Below, piece after piece: positions 42,443 through 50,751 of a DNA stretch of 64,000 nt. The DNA is taken from assembly GCF_040239565.1 (NCBI RefSeq), contig NZ_JBEHWS010000006.1:1-64000 (forward strand). The letters are read 5' to 3'. The translations under genes and the position numbers were made by a program. This DNA is from Fulvimarina sp040239565. GTDB lineage: Bacteria; Pseudomonadota; Alphaproteobacteria; Rhizobiales; Rhizobiaceae. The first letter of the stretch is position 1, and each line of letters begins with the position of its first letter. The notes under the pieces were generated by a model that was not told where the DNA came from, did not search any database, and worked only from the letters and a program-made list of their open reading frames with translations.

Positions 42443-42625
42443 TCAGCCTGCGAATGCGGCGAGCGCGGTATCGACTGCCAGAGGAAAGAGCACCAGGCCC
42501 ATTGGCGCGAAACAGAGCGCCAGAACGTTGAAGACGACGACCCAAAGCACGAGCCTGTCGGAGCGCGACATGGGCTGTTTGGCGGGTTCCGGTGGATGCC
42601 ACTCGTTCTTTTCATCGAGAAACAT
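42443..42625 (-). CDS. small single- or double-span membrane protein, hypothetical
   Basis: A 60-residue protein with a polar start (MFLDEKNEWHPPEPAKQPMS) and a hydrophobic second half (LVLWVVVFNVLALCFAPMGL, VLFPLAVDTALAAFA). One long or two short membrane segments are expected. The codon pattern fits a real gene. It lies between the converging exporter and the NfeD-SPFH pair, downstream of NfeD on the same strand. I do not recognise it. A weak GGAT is the only ribosome binding site. Confidence 0.5.
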   Translation of the reverse strand: MFLDEKNEWHPPEPAKQPMSRSDRLVLWVVVFNVLALCFAPMGLVLFPLAVDTALAAFAG

Positions 42626-42710
42626 TGCGATCCGCGCTCTTTTGATCCGTCGAAACAAGCACTTATCTTAACCTATCGACTGATCACTGTATCGGCTACG
42701 CAACTTTCTG

Positions 42711-43181
42711 TCACACCGCATCTGGAGGCCTTGCCGCTTCGACCGGGTCCACCTTTAGGATGCTCGACGAAGCGTCGCGCACGCGAACGCGGGTGCCTTC
42801 GGGCAAATCCGGCCCTTCCACCGTCCACCAGCTGTCGCCGATCTTCGCACGCCCCCTGCCCAAGATGATCGCCTCGCTGAGGATCGTCTCCCGCCCCACG
42901 AGACGCCGCGCCGGATTGTCGGGTTTGTCGCTCCCTTTGCCGCGGCTCGAGCGATACCACCGCCCACCGAGATAGATCGCCGCTGCGCTGACGGTCGCGA
43001 AGGCGATCAGCTGCTGGCTGATGCCGAAAAGGCTTTCGGGCAGGAAGAACGCGTTGGTGCCAACGACGAGGGCTGCAAGGCCGAAGAACAGCAGGTAGAC
43101 GCCGGGAGAGGCCAGTTCGAGGGCGAGCAGCACGAAGCCCGCGATCCACCACCAATGTTCCGGCTCGAAGGATCCGAGCAT
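42711..43181 (-). CDS. NfeD-family protein
   Basis: A 156-residue membrane protein. Two or three hydrophobic segments (WWWIAGFVLLALELASPGVY and LLFFGLAALVVGTNA) lead to a C-terminal OB-fold domain from about residue 95 (GRGRAKIGDSWWTVEGPDLP). NfeD proteins are standard partners of SPFH proteins, here the gene directly upstream. GGAGG lies eight bases before ATG 43181, within the SPFH gene end, so the pair is translationally linked. The longer frame to 43358 runs antisense to the SPFH codons and is not used. Confidence 0.88.
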   Translation of the reverse strand: MLGSFEPEHWWWIAGFVLLALELASPGVYLLFFGLAALVVGTNAFFLPESLFGISQQLIAFATVSAAAIYLGGRWYRSSRGKGSDKPDNPARRLVGRETILSEAIILGRGRAKIGDSWWTVEGPDLPEGTRVRVRDASSSILKVDPVEAARPPDAV

Positions 43182-43185
43182 CGGT

Positions 43186-44244
43186 TCAGCCTCCGTTGCC
43201 GTCCCAATTCGAGCGGGTGGTGAATTCCGGCGGGCTGGCCTGCGGACCAGTCGGCCCGCTCGGACGGCTCGGCCGCGATCTCGCCGGACTTGCTGCAGGT
43301 TTCTGAGCCGTCGGAAGGTCGCCGAAGGTCGCTCGAGCCAGTTCCGAGATACCGGCAATCGAGCCCATTAGTGAGGATGCTTCGAGCGGCATCAGGACGA
43401 CACGCTGATTGGGTGCGGAGGCGATCTGGCCGAGCGCCTCGGTATATTTCTGCGCAACGAAATAGTTGATGGCCTGGACATCGCCGGCGGCGATCGCCTC
43501 GGACACCATCTGGGTCGCCTTAGCTTCGGCTTCGGCCTGGCGTTCGCGGGCCTCCGCGTCGCGGAAGGCGGCGTCGCGCTGGCCCTCGGCCTTCAGAATG
43601 GCGGACTGCTTGTCGCCTTCGGCCCTCAGAATGGCCGCGCTCTTTTCGCCCTCTGCCTCCAGAATCTCGGCGCGCTTCTCGCGCTCAGCCATCATTTGCC
43701 GCGCCATGGCATCGACGAGGTTCTTCGGCGGATTGATGTCCTTGATCTCGATCCGCGTGATCTTGATGCCCCAACTATGGGACGCGTCGTCAACCACCCG
43801 CAGGATGCGCTCCGAGATCGAATCGCGGTTCGACAGCAGATCGTCGAGATCCATCGAGCCCATGACCGAGCGCAGGTTGGTCATGACGAGATTGAGGATC
43901 GCATATTCGAGGCCGGACACCTCGTAGGCAGCCGCCCTGGCATCGAGGATCTGGTAGAAGGCGACGCCATCGGCAGCGACCGAAGCGTTGTCCCGTGTGA
44001 TGACCTCCTGGGTCGGCACATCGAGCACCTGTTCCATCATGTTCATCTTGTGCCCGACACGTTCGATGAACGGGATGAGAAGGCTGAGGCCCGGCGTTAG
44101 CGTCCGCGTGTAGCGGCCGAAATTCTCGACGGTCCAGTTGTAGCCCTGGGGCACGATCTTGATGATCGAGGACAAGATGAAGACCGCGATGATGACGAGA
44201 ACGACAATGGCGATAAGGCCGGGAGAAACTGCGAAAATATCCAT
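43186..44244 (-). CDS. SPFH/Band-7 membrane protein (QmcA-like)
   Basis: A 352-residue SPFH protein with one N-terminal membrane segment (LIAIVVLVIIAVFILSSIIK) and the classic QmcA opening VPQGYNWTVENFGRY, TLTPGLSLLIPFIERV. The Band-7 domain spans about 30-200 (TRDNASVAADGVAFYQILDA), followed by a long Ala/Glu-rich coiled coil (MMAEREKRAEILEAEGEKSA) and a proline-rich tail. Such proteins form large rings or scaffolds in the inner membrane. Its partner NfeD follows with four bases between. Together with the slipin 3 kb away, the window holds two SPFH subfamilies. Confidence 0.92.
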   Translation of the reverse strand: MDIFAVSPGLIAIVVLVIIAVFILSSIIKIVPQGYNWTVENFGRYTRTLTPGLSLLIPFIERVGHKMNMMEQVLDVPTQEVITRDNASVAADGVAFYQILDARAAAYEVSGLEYAILNLVMTNLRSVMGSMDLDDLLSNRDSISERILRVVDDASHSWGIKITRIEIKDINPPKNLVDAMARQMMAEREKRAEILEAEGEKSAAILRAEGDKQSAILKAEGQRDAAFRDAEARERQAEAEAKATQMVSEAIAAGDVQAINYFVAQKYTEALGQIASAPNQRVVLMPLEASSLMGSIAGISELARATFGDLPTAQKPAASPARSRPSRPSGPTGPQASPPEFTTRSNWDGNGG

Positions 44245-44354
44245 GCGATGACACTCGAAAAGATGCGGCCTTGAGACCAGTGACAGGGAGTATCATCCTC
44301 AGTGGCGGACGAGGCAAGCATTTGCCACCCCCGACCCGTGCACGATGGCGAATA

Positions 44355-44780
44355 TCAGCTGAAGAAGACCGCCAGGGCGACGAGTCCGTTGGCGGTCAGC
44401 AGGCAGGCCACCGCAAACGAGCCGAGATCCTTGCCGTGCTTGGCCGTCTTGCTGAAGTCCGGCGAGATGTGATCGAGAAGTTCCTCGAGCGCCGTGTTGA
44501 GCGCTTCCACCGCGAAAAGCACCAGCGCGGCAACGCCTTGGACAACGAAAAGCCAGAGCGACGATCCGAAGGCGAGGTGCCAGATGATGACGCCGACGAA
44601 TGCGGCGAGTTCCTGCCGAAATGCCGCCTCGCGCGAAAGCCTCACAAAGCCGGCAAAAGAATAGCGCGTCGAATGGAGGAGATGGCGCAGGCCCTTTTCC
44701 TTCTGCGGAACGTCGCGGTCGTTGTGCGGTTCGTTCAACGGGAAAGGTCCTGTCTGATGCGGGGTCTTCTTGGCACGCAT
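44355..44780 (-). CDS. dgkA: diacylglycerol kinase, prokaryotic type
   Basis: A 141-residue inner-membrane kinase that returns diacylglycerol to phosphatidic acid. After a 30-residue polar N-terminus, LLHSTRYSFAGFVRLSREAA, FRQELAA (near 45-60) and VEALNTALEELLDHISPDFS, then KTAKHGKDLGSFAV (near 90-120) show the family's Glu and Asn active-site pattern. Three membrane helices are expected. At 141 residues it is slightly longer than the 120 usual in E. coli, all at the N-terminus. It is divergent in direction from nothing nearby and follows tRNA-Glu on the same strand. Confidence 0.92.
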   Translation of the reverse strand: MRAKKTPHQTGPFPLNEPHNDRDVPQKEKGLRHLLHSTRYSFAGFVRLSREAAFRQELAAFVGVIIWHLAFGSSLWLFVVQGVAALVLFAVEALNTALEELLDHISPDFSKTAKHGKDLGSFAVACLLTANGLVALAVFFS

Positions 44781-44947
44781 CGACTATCGGCAGCACGCGG
44801 TCGCGGCAAGCATCGGTCGAGGGTCTCGCTCAGGACTGTTCTGGAAACCCGAATCGCAAGGCGCTGCCGAAGTCCGCGAGGCACTCGGCGATGATAGCCA
44901 TATCGCGTTACGCGTCTGGCTTCAGCATCGATGACGTTGTGGGATGT

Positions 44948-45023
44948 TGGTACGCCCAACGGGACTCGAACCCGTGTTTCCGCCGTGAAAGGGCAGCGTC
45001 CTAGACCGCTAGACGATGGGCGC
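44948..45023 (-). tRNA. tRNA-Glu (anticodon TTC)
   Basis: On the minus strand a 76-base cloverleaf: acceptor GCGCCCA/TGGGCGT (first pair a wobble), the usual Glu opening ATCGTCTAG, anticodon loop CTTTCAC with TTC at 44987-44989, T arm ACGGG-TTCGAGT-CCCGT, and an encoded ACCA end at 44948. It is fully normal, in contrast to the tRNA-like elements near 38.7 kb. Confidence 0.95.
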
Positions 45024-45137
45024 AACGCGGCGGTATCTACGAGGTGTGAGCCGATCTTGCAAGCGTAGATTTTCCAAAAACGAAAAGAATTTGGAAGGCC
45101 CGCTGCAAGTCCCCCCACGCGACGAATGCGCAGCCCC

Positions 45138-46124
45138 TCAGCGACCGCGCCGGCAGCGCCAGTTCCACTCGCGCCGTGGGCCGGTATCGATATGGATCGC
45201 CTTGGTGTGACAATAGGTGCCGACACCGCCACGCCCCGGAAGGCTCTTCGCGAAAGCGGCCACGGCCAGATTATTTGCGTTCGGAATGATAATGTCGGCG
45301 GCCTTGCACGACATATGCTGCGAACGCTTGGCGCCGCGCACCCGGCGATTGTGTGCCGGGCTGCGATAACCGGAGGTTACGATGACGCGCTGGCCGAATC
45401 GCTGTTCGATCGCATGGATCATGCCAACCAGCTGACGCGGGAAACAGTCGGTCCGCACGCTCTCGCGCTGGACCCGAAGGCCGTTCGGGCTGAGGCGCGC
45501 AAATCCACCGCCGAGCGATGCTACCTCATATGCGGCATCCTCGAGCGCATCTTCGTCGGCCGATGCCCGCTGCCCGATTTCGAAGATCGAGTTCGGATCG
45601 ACGCCCGGCAGGGACTCATCGGCGCCCGAAGGCGCACCTTCACGATTGAGCACGACGCGGCGTCCCTTGCCACGCTCGGCATTGGCGATCGGCGTTCGTG
45701 CCTGCTTGCGGGCGAAAAGCGACTGGAAGAGCGATCCGCCACCGTTTGATGTCGCGCCGCTCGCTGCGCCACCCTCGCCCACGCGGCCGCCAGCATAGGC
45801 TGCAACGGTTTCGCCGCCCGTCGAAAGCGGGACGAGTGCCCCGTTCCGCTTCTCGGCCGTCGCTGGCGTCGCATCAGCGACTTCACGGGCTGCTTCTTCG
45901 GAAACTTTTGGCTCGGGCGCGGCCGCATCGTCACCAAGGGTGGAAACATCCACCTCGGGCGCATCGCTCACATCGACCGGCGCGTTGCTTTCTGCGACTG
46001 TCGTCGACGGTGTCAGGCCGAAGGAGCTGATGTCGCTGATTCCCGACATGCAACCGGACAGAAGAGGAGACAGGATCAGGGCGGTCCCGAGAAACACTGT
46101 CGATTTGAGACGGCGGGGCTTCAC
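45138..46124 (-). CDS. lipoprotein with D-Ala-D-Ala carboxypeptidase-like M15 domain (YcbK type)
   Basis: A 328-residue predicted lipoprotein. The signal LKSTVFLGTALILSPLLSGC has the lipobox LLSGC at about residue 25. A low-complexity linker of about 180 residues follows, then a C-terminal peptidase M15-like domain: GYRSPAHNRRVRGAKRSQHM, SCKAADI and HIDTGPRREWNW carry the zinc-binding His and Asp residues. It may trim stem peptides of peptidoglycan from the outer-membrane side. GTG 46124 is chosen because the signal peptide starts there; no good ribosome binding site is seen, and the frame continues to 46340. Confidence 0.85.
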   Translation of the reverse strand: MKPRRLKSTVFLGTALILSPLLSGCMSGISDISSFGLTPSTTVAESNAPVDVSDAPEVDVSTLGDDAAAPEPKVSEEAAREVADATPATAEKRNGALVPLSTGGETVAAYAGGRVGEGGAASGATSNGGGSLFQSLFARKQARTPIANAERGKGRRVVLNREGAPSGADESLPGVDPNSIFEIGQRASADEDALEDAAYEVASLGGGFARLSPNGLRVQRESVRTDCFPRQLVGMIHAIEQRFGQRVIVTSGYRSPAHNRRVRGAKRSQHMSCKAADIIIPNANNLAVAAFAKSLPGRGGVGTYCHTKAIHIDTGPRREWNWRCRRGR

Positions 46125-46508
46125 CCGGCTGAGCGAGATCGATCTCAGGTTATCCGCTTGCGCACAGGCGGATTGAGGACGGCATGCGTCGTCGGTCGTC
46201 ACTCTATCAATCCCTCTCCAGCAAAGCGGCCCGTGCCCATACCGCTTCCCAAGTTCGAAACCGCCCCGATCATCCCCATGACCAAACCGGATCGATTGCG
46301 CGGGGCATATCTGCCACCGCTTCGGGAGCGCCTTTCCCAAGAGGCAAAACCGCTCCGTTCAAATACAACTCGCAATGCGGATTGTATTTCAAGTCCATTG
46401 CCGGACCGCGAACAGTCAACGCGAGTCCCGGCGAAGAGTCAAACGAGGCCGGAATTTTTCGGCCCCGCTTCGTCCCATGATGACGAAATCTTCATGATTG
46501 GAGAATGA
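46125..46508. other. spacer between the M15 lipoprotein gene and gloA
   Basis: About 380 bases that should hold the promoter of the lipoprotein gene on the minus strand. Several weak frames cross it but none has a ribosome binding site or family signal. No repeat or RNA gene is evident. Confidence 0.4.
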
Positions 46509-46532
46509 GGCGGGTTTGTGGACTCGCCCGCC
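46509..46532 (-). terminator. hairpin after gloA, probable terminator
   Basis: GGCGGG and CCCGCC form a 6-base stem with a 12-base loop, read on the minus strand after the gloA stop and followed by TCATTCTCC. The T-run is weak. Confidence 0.45.
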
Positions 46533-46547
46533 CTTTGACCGCCGCGA

Positions 46548-46988
46548 TCACCAGGAACCGGTATTGCCCATGGACGCCCAGGGTTCCTTGGGTTGCAGCG
46601 CGTCGCCCTTCTGCAGAAGCTCGAAGGAGATGCCGTCCGGCGATTTGACGAAAGCCATATGCCCGTCGCGCGGGGGCCGATTGATGGTGATACCGTTGTC
46701 CATCAGCTTCTGGCAGATATCGTAAATATCATCGACGGCGAAGGCGAGATGGCCGAAATTGCGCCCGCCCGTGTAGTTCTCCGGATCCCAGTTATAGGTC
46801 AGCTCCATCAGCGGAGCCTTGGTATCCTTCGCCTGGGGCATGTCGTCAGGCGCGGCGAGGAATACGAGCGTAAAGCGCCCTTCCTCGCTTTCCTTCCGGT
46901 TTGTTTCGACGAGCCCCAGCTTGTTACAATAAAAGTCGAGCGACTGGTCGAGATCGCTGACACGGACCATTGTGTGCAGATAACGCAT
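46548..46988 (-). CDS. gloA: lactoylglutathione lyase (glyoxalase I)
   Basis: A 146-residue glyoxalase I that converts the methylglyoxal-glutathione adduct to S-lactoylglutathione. Metal ligands are visible as His 5 (MRYLHTMVRV), Glu in LMELTYNWDPENY near 63, His in GHLAFAVDDIY near 80 and Glu in GISFELLQKG near 127. Length matches the family. It stands alone between two hairpins, so it is probably a single-gene unit. The window also holds gshB, which makes its cofactor. Confidence 0.96.
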   Translation of the reverse strand: MRYLHTMVRVSDLDQSLDFYCNKLGLVETNRKESEEGRFTLVFLAAPDDMPQAKDTKAPLMELTYNWDPENYTGGRNFGHLAFAVDDIYDICQKLMDNGITINRPPRDGHMAFVKSPDGISFELLQKGDALQPKEPWASMGNTGSW

Positions 46989-47024
46989 GACGGTTTCTCC
47001 GATTTTCGCATTTTCGGTAGACCC

Positions 47025-47053
47025 AAAACGAAAGGGGCCCTTTCGGACCCCTT
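47025..47053 (-). terminator. rho-independent terminator after the serine-rich protein gene
   Basis: On the minus strand AAGGGGTCC and GGGCCCCTT pair around a GAAA tetraloop and are followed by TCGTTTTGGG. It lies 48 bases after the stop at 47101. Confidence 0.82.
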
Positions 47054-47100
47054 AAGCTTGGTCTTTCAACCTCGAATGCCCAGAGGGCGCAACGAGGAAA

Positions 47101-48204
47101 TTACATCATCGACTCACGTGCCTGCTCGACGGCGGCCATGCAGGCTTCTTCATTGCCCTCGTCGAGCGCCATCTGTGCTGCGGCGAGATGAGCCGAGACC
47201 ATCTGCTGGTCACCAGCCATGTCGGATCCTTCTCCCATCGACGACGAGCCGGACGACGTCATGTCGCTGGAGCCGGCTGCCATATCCGACGAACCGGAGT
47301 CCGTGCTCATCGAAGAGTCCGTCGAAGAAGCGCTATCCGAAGCGGCCATATCGGTCGAAGCCGAGCTGTCCATGCTCGACGACGAGTCGGACGACGCCAT
47401 GTCGCTGGAGCCGGCTGCCATATCAGACGAACTGGAGTCCGCGCTCATCGAAGAGTCCGTCGAAGAAGCGCTATCCGAGGCGGCCATATCGGTCGAAGCC
47501 GAGCTGTCCATGCTCGACGACGAACCGTCCGTCGAAGCAGAAGAACCTGTCGCGCCGTTAATCGAGGTAGAACCGCTCGATGCCGTATCGGACGAAGCGG
47601 TATCCATCGAAGAGCTATCGGACGTTGCCATGTCCGATGAACCGGAATCAGAGCTCATCGAGGATCCGGACGAGGAAGACGCGCTGCCGGACGCGGCCAT
47701 GTCACTGCCACCCGAAGAAGCGCCTTCTTCTCTTTGACCGGCCTCGTCGGCAGCGGCCTGTTCGGACGCGTCGTCATTGCCCGACGCCTCGTCCGTCAGC
47801 GCGGGAGTTGGCGCGACACCGGAAAGAGCGCCGGTGGAATCTTCCGTATCGCTCTGGCCTTCGACATCGCCGGATGCCGTGAAGGTCGGATCGTCGGTGC
47901 TGACGGCAGTCTGGTCTGTCTCACCGGGAGTGGAACCAGACGATGCCGAGCTCGAGCTATCGGAAGACATGTCAGAACTCGAAGAGCTGTCCATCGAACT
48001 GGAGCCGGAAGCAGCCATGTCGCTCGAGCCGGAGGTCGAAGCGCTCGTATCGGTGTTCATGGTCGCCGAGCCGGTATTGGCCATCGAGCCGACCTCTTCC
48101 TTCAGCTGCGCGAGTTCGTCCGAACATGCGGCAATCGCGCCGCTTGCGGTGATCGTCGCAGCAGAGAGCGTCAGTGCAGACGCGAGAATATGAAGACGTT
48201 TCAT
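47101..48204 (-). CDS. secreted serine-rich low-complexity protein with tandem repeats
   Basis: A 367-residue protein: a signal peptide (MKRLHILASALTLSAATITA, cut near AIAACS) and then a body that is mostly Ser, Asp, Met and Ala (SSDMAASGSSSMDSSSSSDM), with a few Thr-rich stretches. A 46-residue unit is repeated in tandem near residues 225-316. The last 50 residues leave the repeat and form a probable helical tail (AHLAAAQMALDEGNEEACMA). It is strongly acidic. No enzyme motif is present; a periplasmic or surface role is plausible. GGAGG lies seven bases before ATG 48204. I do not recognise a family. Confidence 0.75.
   Translation of the reverse strand: MKRLHILASALTLSAATITASGAIAACSDELAQLKEEVGSMANTGSATMNTDTSASTSGSSDMAASGSSSMDSSSSSDMSSDSSSSASSGSTPGETDQTAVSTDDPTFTASGDVEGQSDTEDSTGALSGVAPTPALTDEASGNDDASEQAAADEAGQREEGASSGGSDMAASGSASSSSGSSMSSDSGSSDMATSDSSSMDTASSDTASSGSTSINGATGSSASTDGSSSSMDSSASTDMAASDSASSTDSSMSADSSSSDMAAGSSDMASSDSSSSMDSSASTDMAASDSASSTDSSMSTDSGSSDMAAGSSDMTSSGSSSMGEGSDMAGDQQMVSAHLAAAQMALDEGNEEACMAAVEQARESMM
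47255..47530 (-). repeat. tandem 138-base direct repeat inside the serine-rich gene
   Basis: Two nearly identical copies lie head to tail, offset by exactly 138 bases (ATGTCGCTGGAGCC at 47261 and again at 47399), so 46 codons per unit and the frame is kept. They differ at only a few positions. Recombination between them could add or remove one unit without a frameshift. Limits are approximate. Confidence 0.85.
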
Positions 48205-48583
48205 GATCTTTCCTCCCAGGGAAAATTCGTCGTGCCCTCCCTCCAACCGGCTCTTGTCGGCATCGGTTCCCCCAGCGGCTCTTTTGAACGCCCGTCATTT
48301 TCGACAGGCGGCTAATTACTCTTTCCGATTTGAGATCAACGGCTTTTGCTGACCGGGCCACCCGCAAGAAGCAACCATCAAAATCTTCGGCCGTATTACT
48401 GATGAGATCGGCCACCCCGGCGAAAACATGCGGCGCAGAAGACACGCTTGCATGACGGTTTCGAGCGAACCTTGCGTAAAGATGGGGGCAATTCGCATTC
48501 GAATAACCTCTGCCCCTTGCGCCGTTGTGACCAATTAATGCTAAAGTCGAGCCAATTCGGTTGCGTAAAGGCGGATCATCCGA
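48205..48583. other. intergenic region between the serine-rich and cold-shock genes
   Basis: This 380-base divergent gap should hold both promoters. It may also contain the long leader typical of cold-shock mRNAs on the plus strand. I see no ORF with a credible start and no RNA gene with a clear fold. Confidence 0.4.
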
Positions 48584-49159
48584 ATGGCGGAGCGGACGTC
48601 CACTGGTCTGAACATTCACGACGAGGAAGTCGAGACGACGGCGAATATCGGCGTCGGTGTCGTGTCTGGTCATATCAAGTGGTTCGACGTCGCCAAGGGT
48701 TTTGGCTTCATCGTGCCGGATGACGAGAGCGAGGATGTCCTCATCCACGTGACATGCCTTCGCCGCGACGGATTCACGACGGCGCTAGAAGGCGCCCGGG
48801 TGGTCTGCGAGGTCCAGCGCGGCGATCGAGGCCTCAGCGCTTTCCGCATTCTCTCCATGGATACCTCCACCAGCGTCCATCCCTCACAGATGCCGCCGGC
48901 CCGGACCCATAACCAGGTCACACCGTCGAGCGACCTCGTCACCGCGACCGTGAAATGGTTCAACCGGACCAAGGGTTACGGCTTCCTGACGACCGGCGAA
49001 GAGGACGAGGACATCTTCATTCACATGGAAACGCTGCGGCGTTTCGGCATGGCGGAACTGCGGCTCGGTCAGGAGGTGAAGGTTCGCTACGGCATCGGCC
49101 ATAAGGGAAAGATGGCGGCGGAGGTGCATCCGGTCGATGCGAGCCCGGCTTCGCACTGA
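48584..49159 (+). CDS. cold-shock protein with two cold-shock domains
   Basis: A 191-residue protein with two CSDs joined by a linker. The first spans about 25-90 (VSGHIKWFDVAKGFGFIVPD), the second about 118-185 (VTATVKWFNRTKGYGFLTTG). Each keeps the RNP1 aromatic motif, GFGFI and GYGFL; RNP2 appears as DVLIH and DIFIH. It binds single-stranded RNA or DNA and acts as an RNA chaperone. Duplicated-CSD proteins of this type are common in Rhizobiales and often followed by a DUF192 gene, as here. Confidence 0.93.
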   Translation: MAERTSTGLNIHDEEVETTANIGVGVVSGHIKWFDVAKGFGFIVPDDESEDVLIHVTCLRRDGFTTALEGARVVCEVQRGDRGLSAFRILSMDTSTSVHPSQMPPARTHNQVTPSSDLVTATVKWFNRTKGYGFLTTGEEDEDIFIHMETLRRFGMAELRLGQEVKVRYGIGHKGKMAAEVHPVDASPASH

Positions 49160-49318
49160 CAGCTCCTCCTGCTTCGCTTTCCATCCGGCTGAAGCGACGC
49201 GGTATTGCCTGCCCATCTTGATGTAGCTCTTCGACCCTGCCATGTCCTTGTCATGCTCCCGCCGATCGCATTCGGCGATTTTCTGGCCGGGTGCTTCGCT
49301 CAAAGGACGCCCTACCCC

Positions 49319-49789
49319 ATGCGCATGCCAGTCCGGATCATCGTAGCCGCTTCGCTTTTGCTCGCAGGTTTCGCCTTTCTCGGCCCCAGGACGGCTACGG
49401 CCGATGAAGTGCGGCTCGTCACCGAGGAAGCCACCCATGTCATCGACGCCGAGATCGCGGACACCGAGGAAGAACGCCGCACCGGCCTGATGTTCCGTGA
49501 GGAAATGGCCGAGGATGCCGGCATGCTCTTCGAGTTCGGCATGACCCGCGAGGTCTCGATGTGGATGAAGAACACGCTCATCCCGCTCGACATGCTGTTC
49601 ATCGAGGAGGACGGCACGATCCTCTCTATCGCACGCAATACAAAGCCGCTCTCGCTCGACGTCATTCCGTCCGGCGGCCCCGTACGATACGTGCTGGAGT
49701 TGAACGGCGGCGCGGCCAAACGCCTTGGCGTCGAACCCGGTGACAAGGTCGAGCACGAATCGATCCCGCCGGCTGAAAGCGATAGCTGA
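49319..49789 (+). CDS. DUF192-family secreted protein
   Basis: A 156-residue protein: a signal peptide (IIVAASLLLAGFAFLGPRTA, cut near ATADE) and one DUF192 domain. The motifs RRTGLMFREEMAEDAGMLFE and SMWMKNTLIPLDMLFI are diagnostic. The family is widespread and of unknown function. It lies 160 bases downstream of the cold-shock gene on the same strand. ATG 49319 is the start nearest the signal peptide; ATG 49325 is possible. Confidence 0.88.
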   Translation: MRMPVRIIVAASLLLAGFAFLGPRTATADEVRLVTEEATHVIDAEIADTEEERRTGLMFREEMAEDAGMLFEFGMTREVSMWMKNTLIPLDMLFIEEDGTILSIARNTKPLSLDVIPSGGPVRYVLELNGGAAKRLGVEPGDKVEHESIPPAESDS

Positions 49790-49979
49790 TCGCCCTTGCA
49801 ATAGCGGCTTTCAGGCGTTATCAGGCATCCGTTGATCGAGCCGTCCGGCAGGGCATGCCGTGGCGGCTCTCGATGCTTTCGCGGCGCTTTTGACGGGATC
49901 GCGGGTGGTTTTCCTTCTCGGAAAGCCGGACCGACGGTCTCCTTTGGCGCGAAGCGAACCTTAAGCCAAGGAGAGCAAA

Positions 49980-50180
49980 ATGCCCAAGATGAAGACCAAG
50001 TCGAGCGCCAAGAAGCGCTTTTCCATGACCGCCACCGGCCGCGTCAAGGCCGGTCATGCCGGCAAGCGCCATGGCATGATCAAACGCTCTAACGACTTCA
50101 TTCGCGACGCGCGCGGCTCGAAGCTTCTGTCGAAGCCCGACGAGCGTATCGTCAAGCTTTACATGCCCTACGACCGCTGA
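49980..50180 (+). CDS. rpmI: 50S ribosomal protein L35
   Basis: A 66-residue basic protein with the L35 opening PKMKTKSSAKKRFSMTATGR and the KRSNDFIRDARG segment. AAGGAGA lies just before ATG 49980. It is followed by rplT in the usual pair. Unlike most relatives, infC is not directly upstream and pheS-pheT do not follow. Confidence 0.98.
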   Translation: MPKMKTKSSAKKRFSMTATGRVKAGHAGKRHGMIKRSNDFIRDARGSKLLSKPDERIVKLYMPYDR

Positions 50181-50224
50181 AGCGGCTTTTTCGGCATCAC
50201 GAAAGAATTCAAGGAGATTAGATC

Positions 50225-50647
50225 ATGGCACGCGTAAAACGGGGCGTAACGGCCCATGCCAAGCATAAGAAGGTTCTGAAGGCAGCGAAGGGCTTCTACG
50301 GCCGCCGCAAGAACACCATCCGCGCCGCAAAGGCCGCTGTCGACCGGTCCAAGCAGTACGCGACGCGCGACCGCCGCGTTAAGAAGCGCAACTTCCGCGC
50401 ACTCTGGATTCAGCGCATCAACGCCGCGGTCCGCGAGCATGGCCTGACCTATGGCCGCTTCATCGACGGCCTCAACAAGGCCGGCATCGAAGTCGACCGC
50501 AAGGTTCTCTCGGACATCGCGATCCACGAGCCGGAAGCTTTCGCAGCTCTCTGCGATCAAGCCAAGACCGCCCTCGATTACCTCAAGGGCGACGGCCAGT
50601 TCCCGAACGCCTACGAGCGCGCTGTCGGCGAGAAGAAGGCCGCTTAA
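50225..50647 (+). CDS. rplT: 50S ribosomal protein L20
   Basis: A 140-residue L20 with the family start ARVKRGVTAHAKHKKVLKAA and GFYGRRKNTIRAAKAAVDRS, then WIQRINAAVREHGLTY near 72. It binds 23S rRNA early in assembly and in many bacteria also represses its own operon by binding the mRNA. It is 44 bases from rpmI and is followed by a strong terminator. Confidence 0.98.
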   Translation: MARVKRGVTAHAKHKKVLKAAKGFYGRRKNTIRAAKAAVDRSKQYATRDRRVKKRNFRALWIQRINAAVREHGLTYGRFIDGLNKAGIEVDRKVLSDIAIHEPEAFAALCDQAKTALDYLKGDGQFPNAYERAVGEKKAA

Positions 50648-50679
50648 GAAGCGCAATCTTCCGCTATCGGAATTTCAAA

Positions 50680-50709
50680 AAGCCCGTGGTTCGCGTCGCG
50701 GGCTTTTTT
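50680..50709 (+). terminator. rho-independent terminator after rplT
   Basis: AAGCCCG and CGGGCTT pair around a 12-base loop, followed by six T. It also has an A-run before the stem, so it may act for the convergent GFA gene too. Confidence 0.92.
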
Positions 50710-50751
50710 GCATATCATTCAGGCACGAGAGAGCGGCACGGCAATCGCCGC

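Noticed and set aside
44948..45023. tRNA-Glu as an integration site for a genomic island
   Set aside because: No integrase gene or duplicated tRNA end is visible on either side.
47255..47530. CRISPR-like array
   Set aside because: The repeat is a coding 138-base tandem duplication without spacers. No CRISPR array was found anywhere in the window.
47188..47882. Long plus-strand ORFs opposite the serine-rich gene
   Set aside because: They arise from the low-complexity repeat; the minus-strand frame has a signal peptide, ribosome binding site and terminator.
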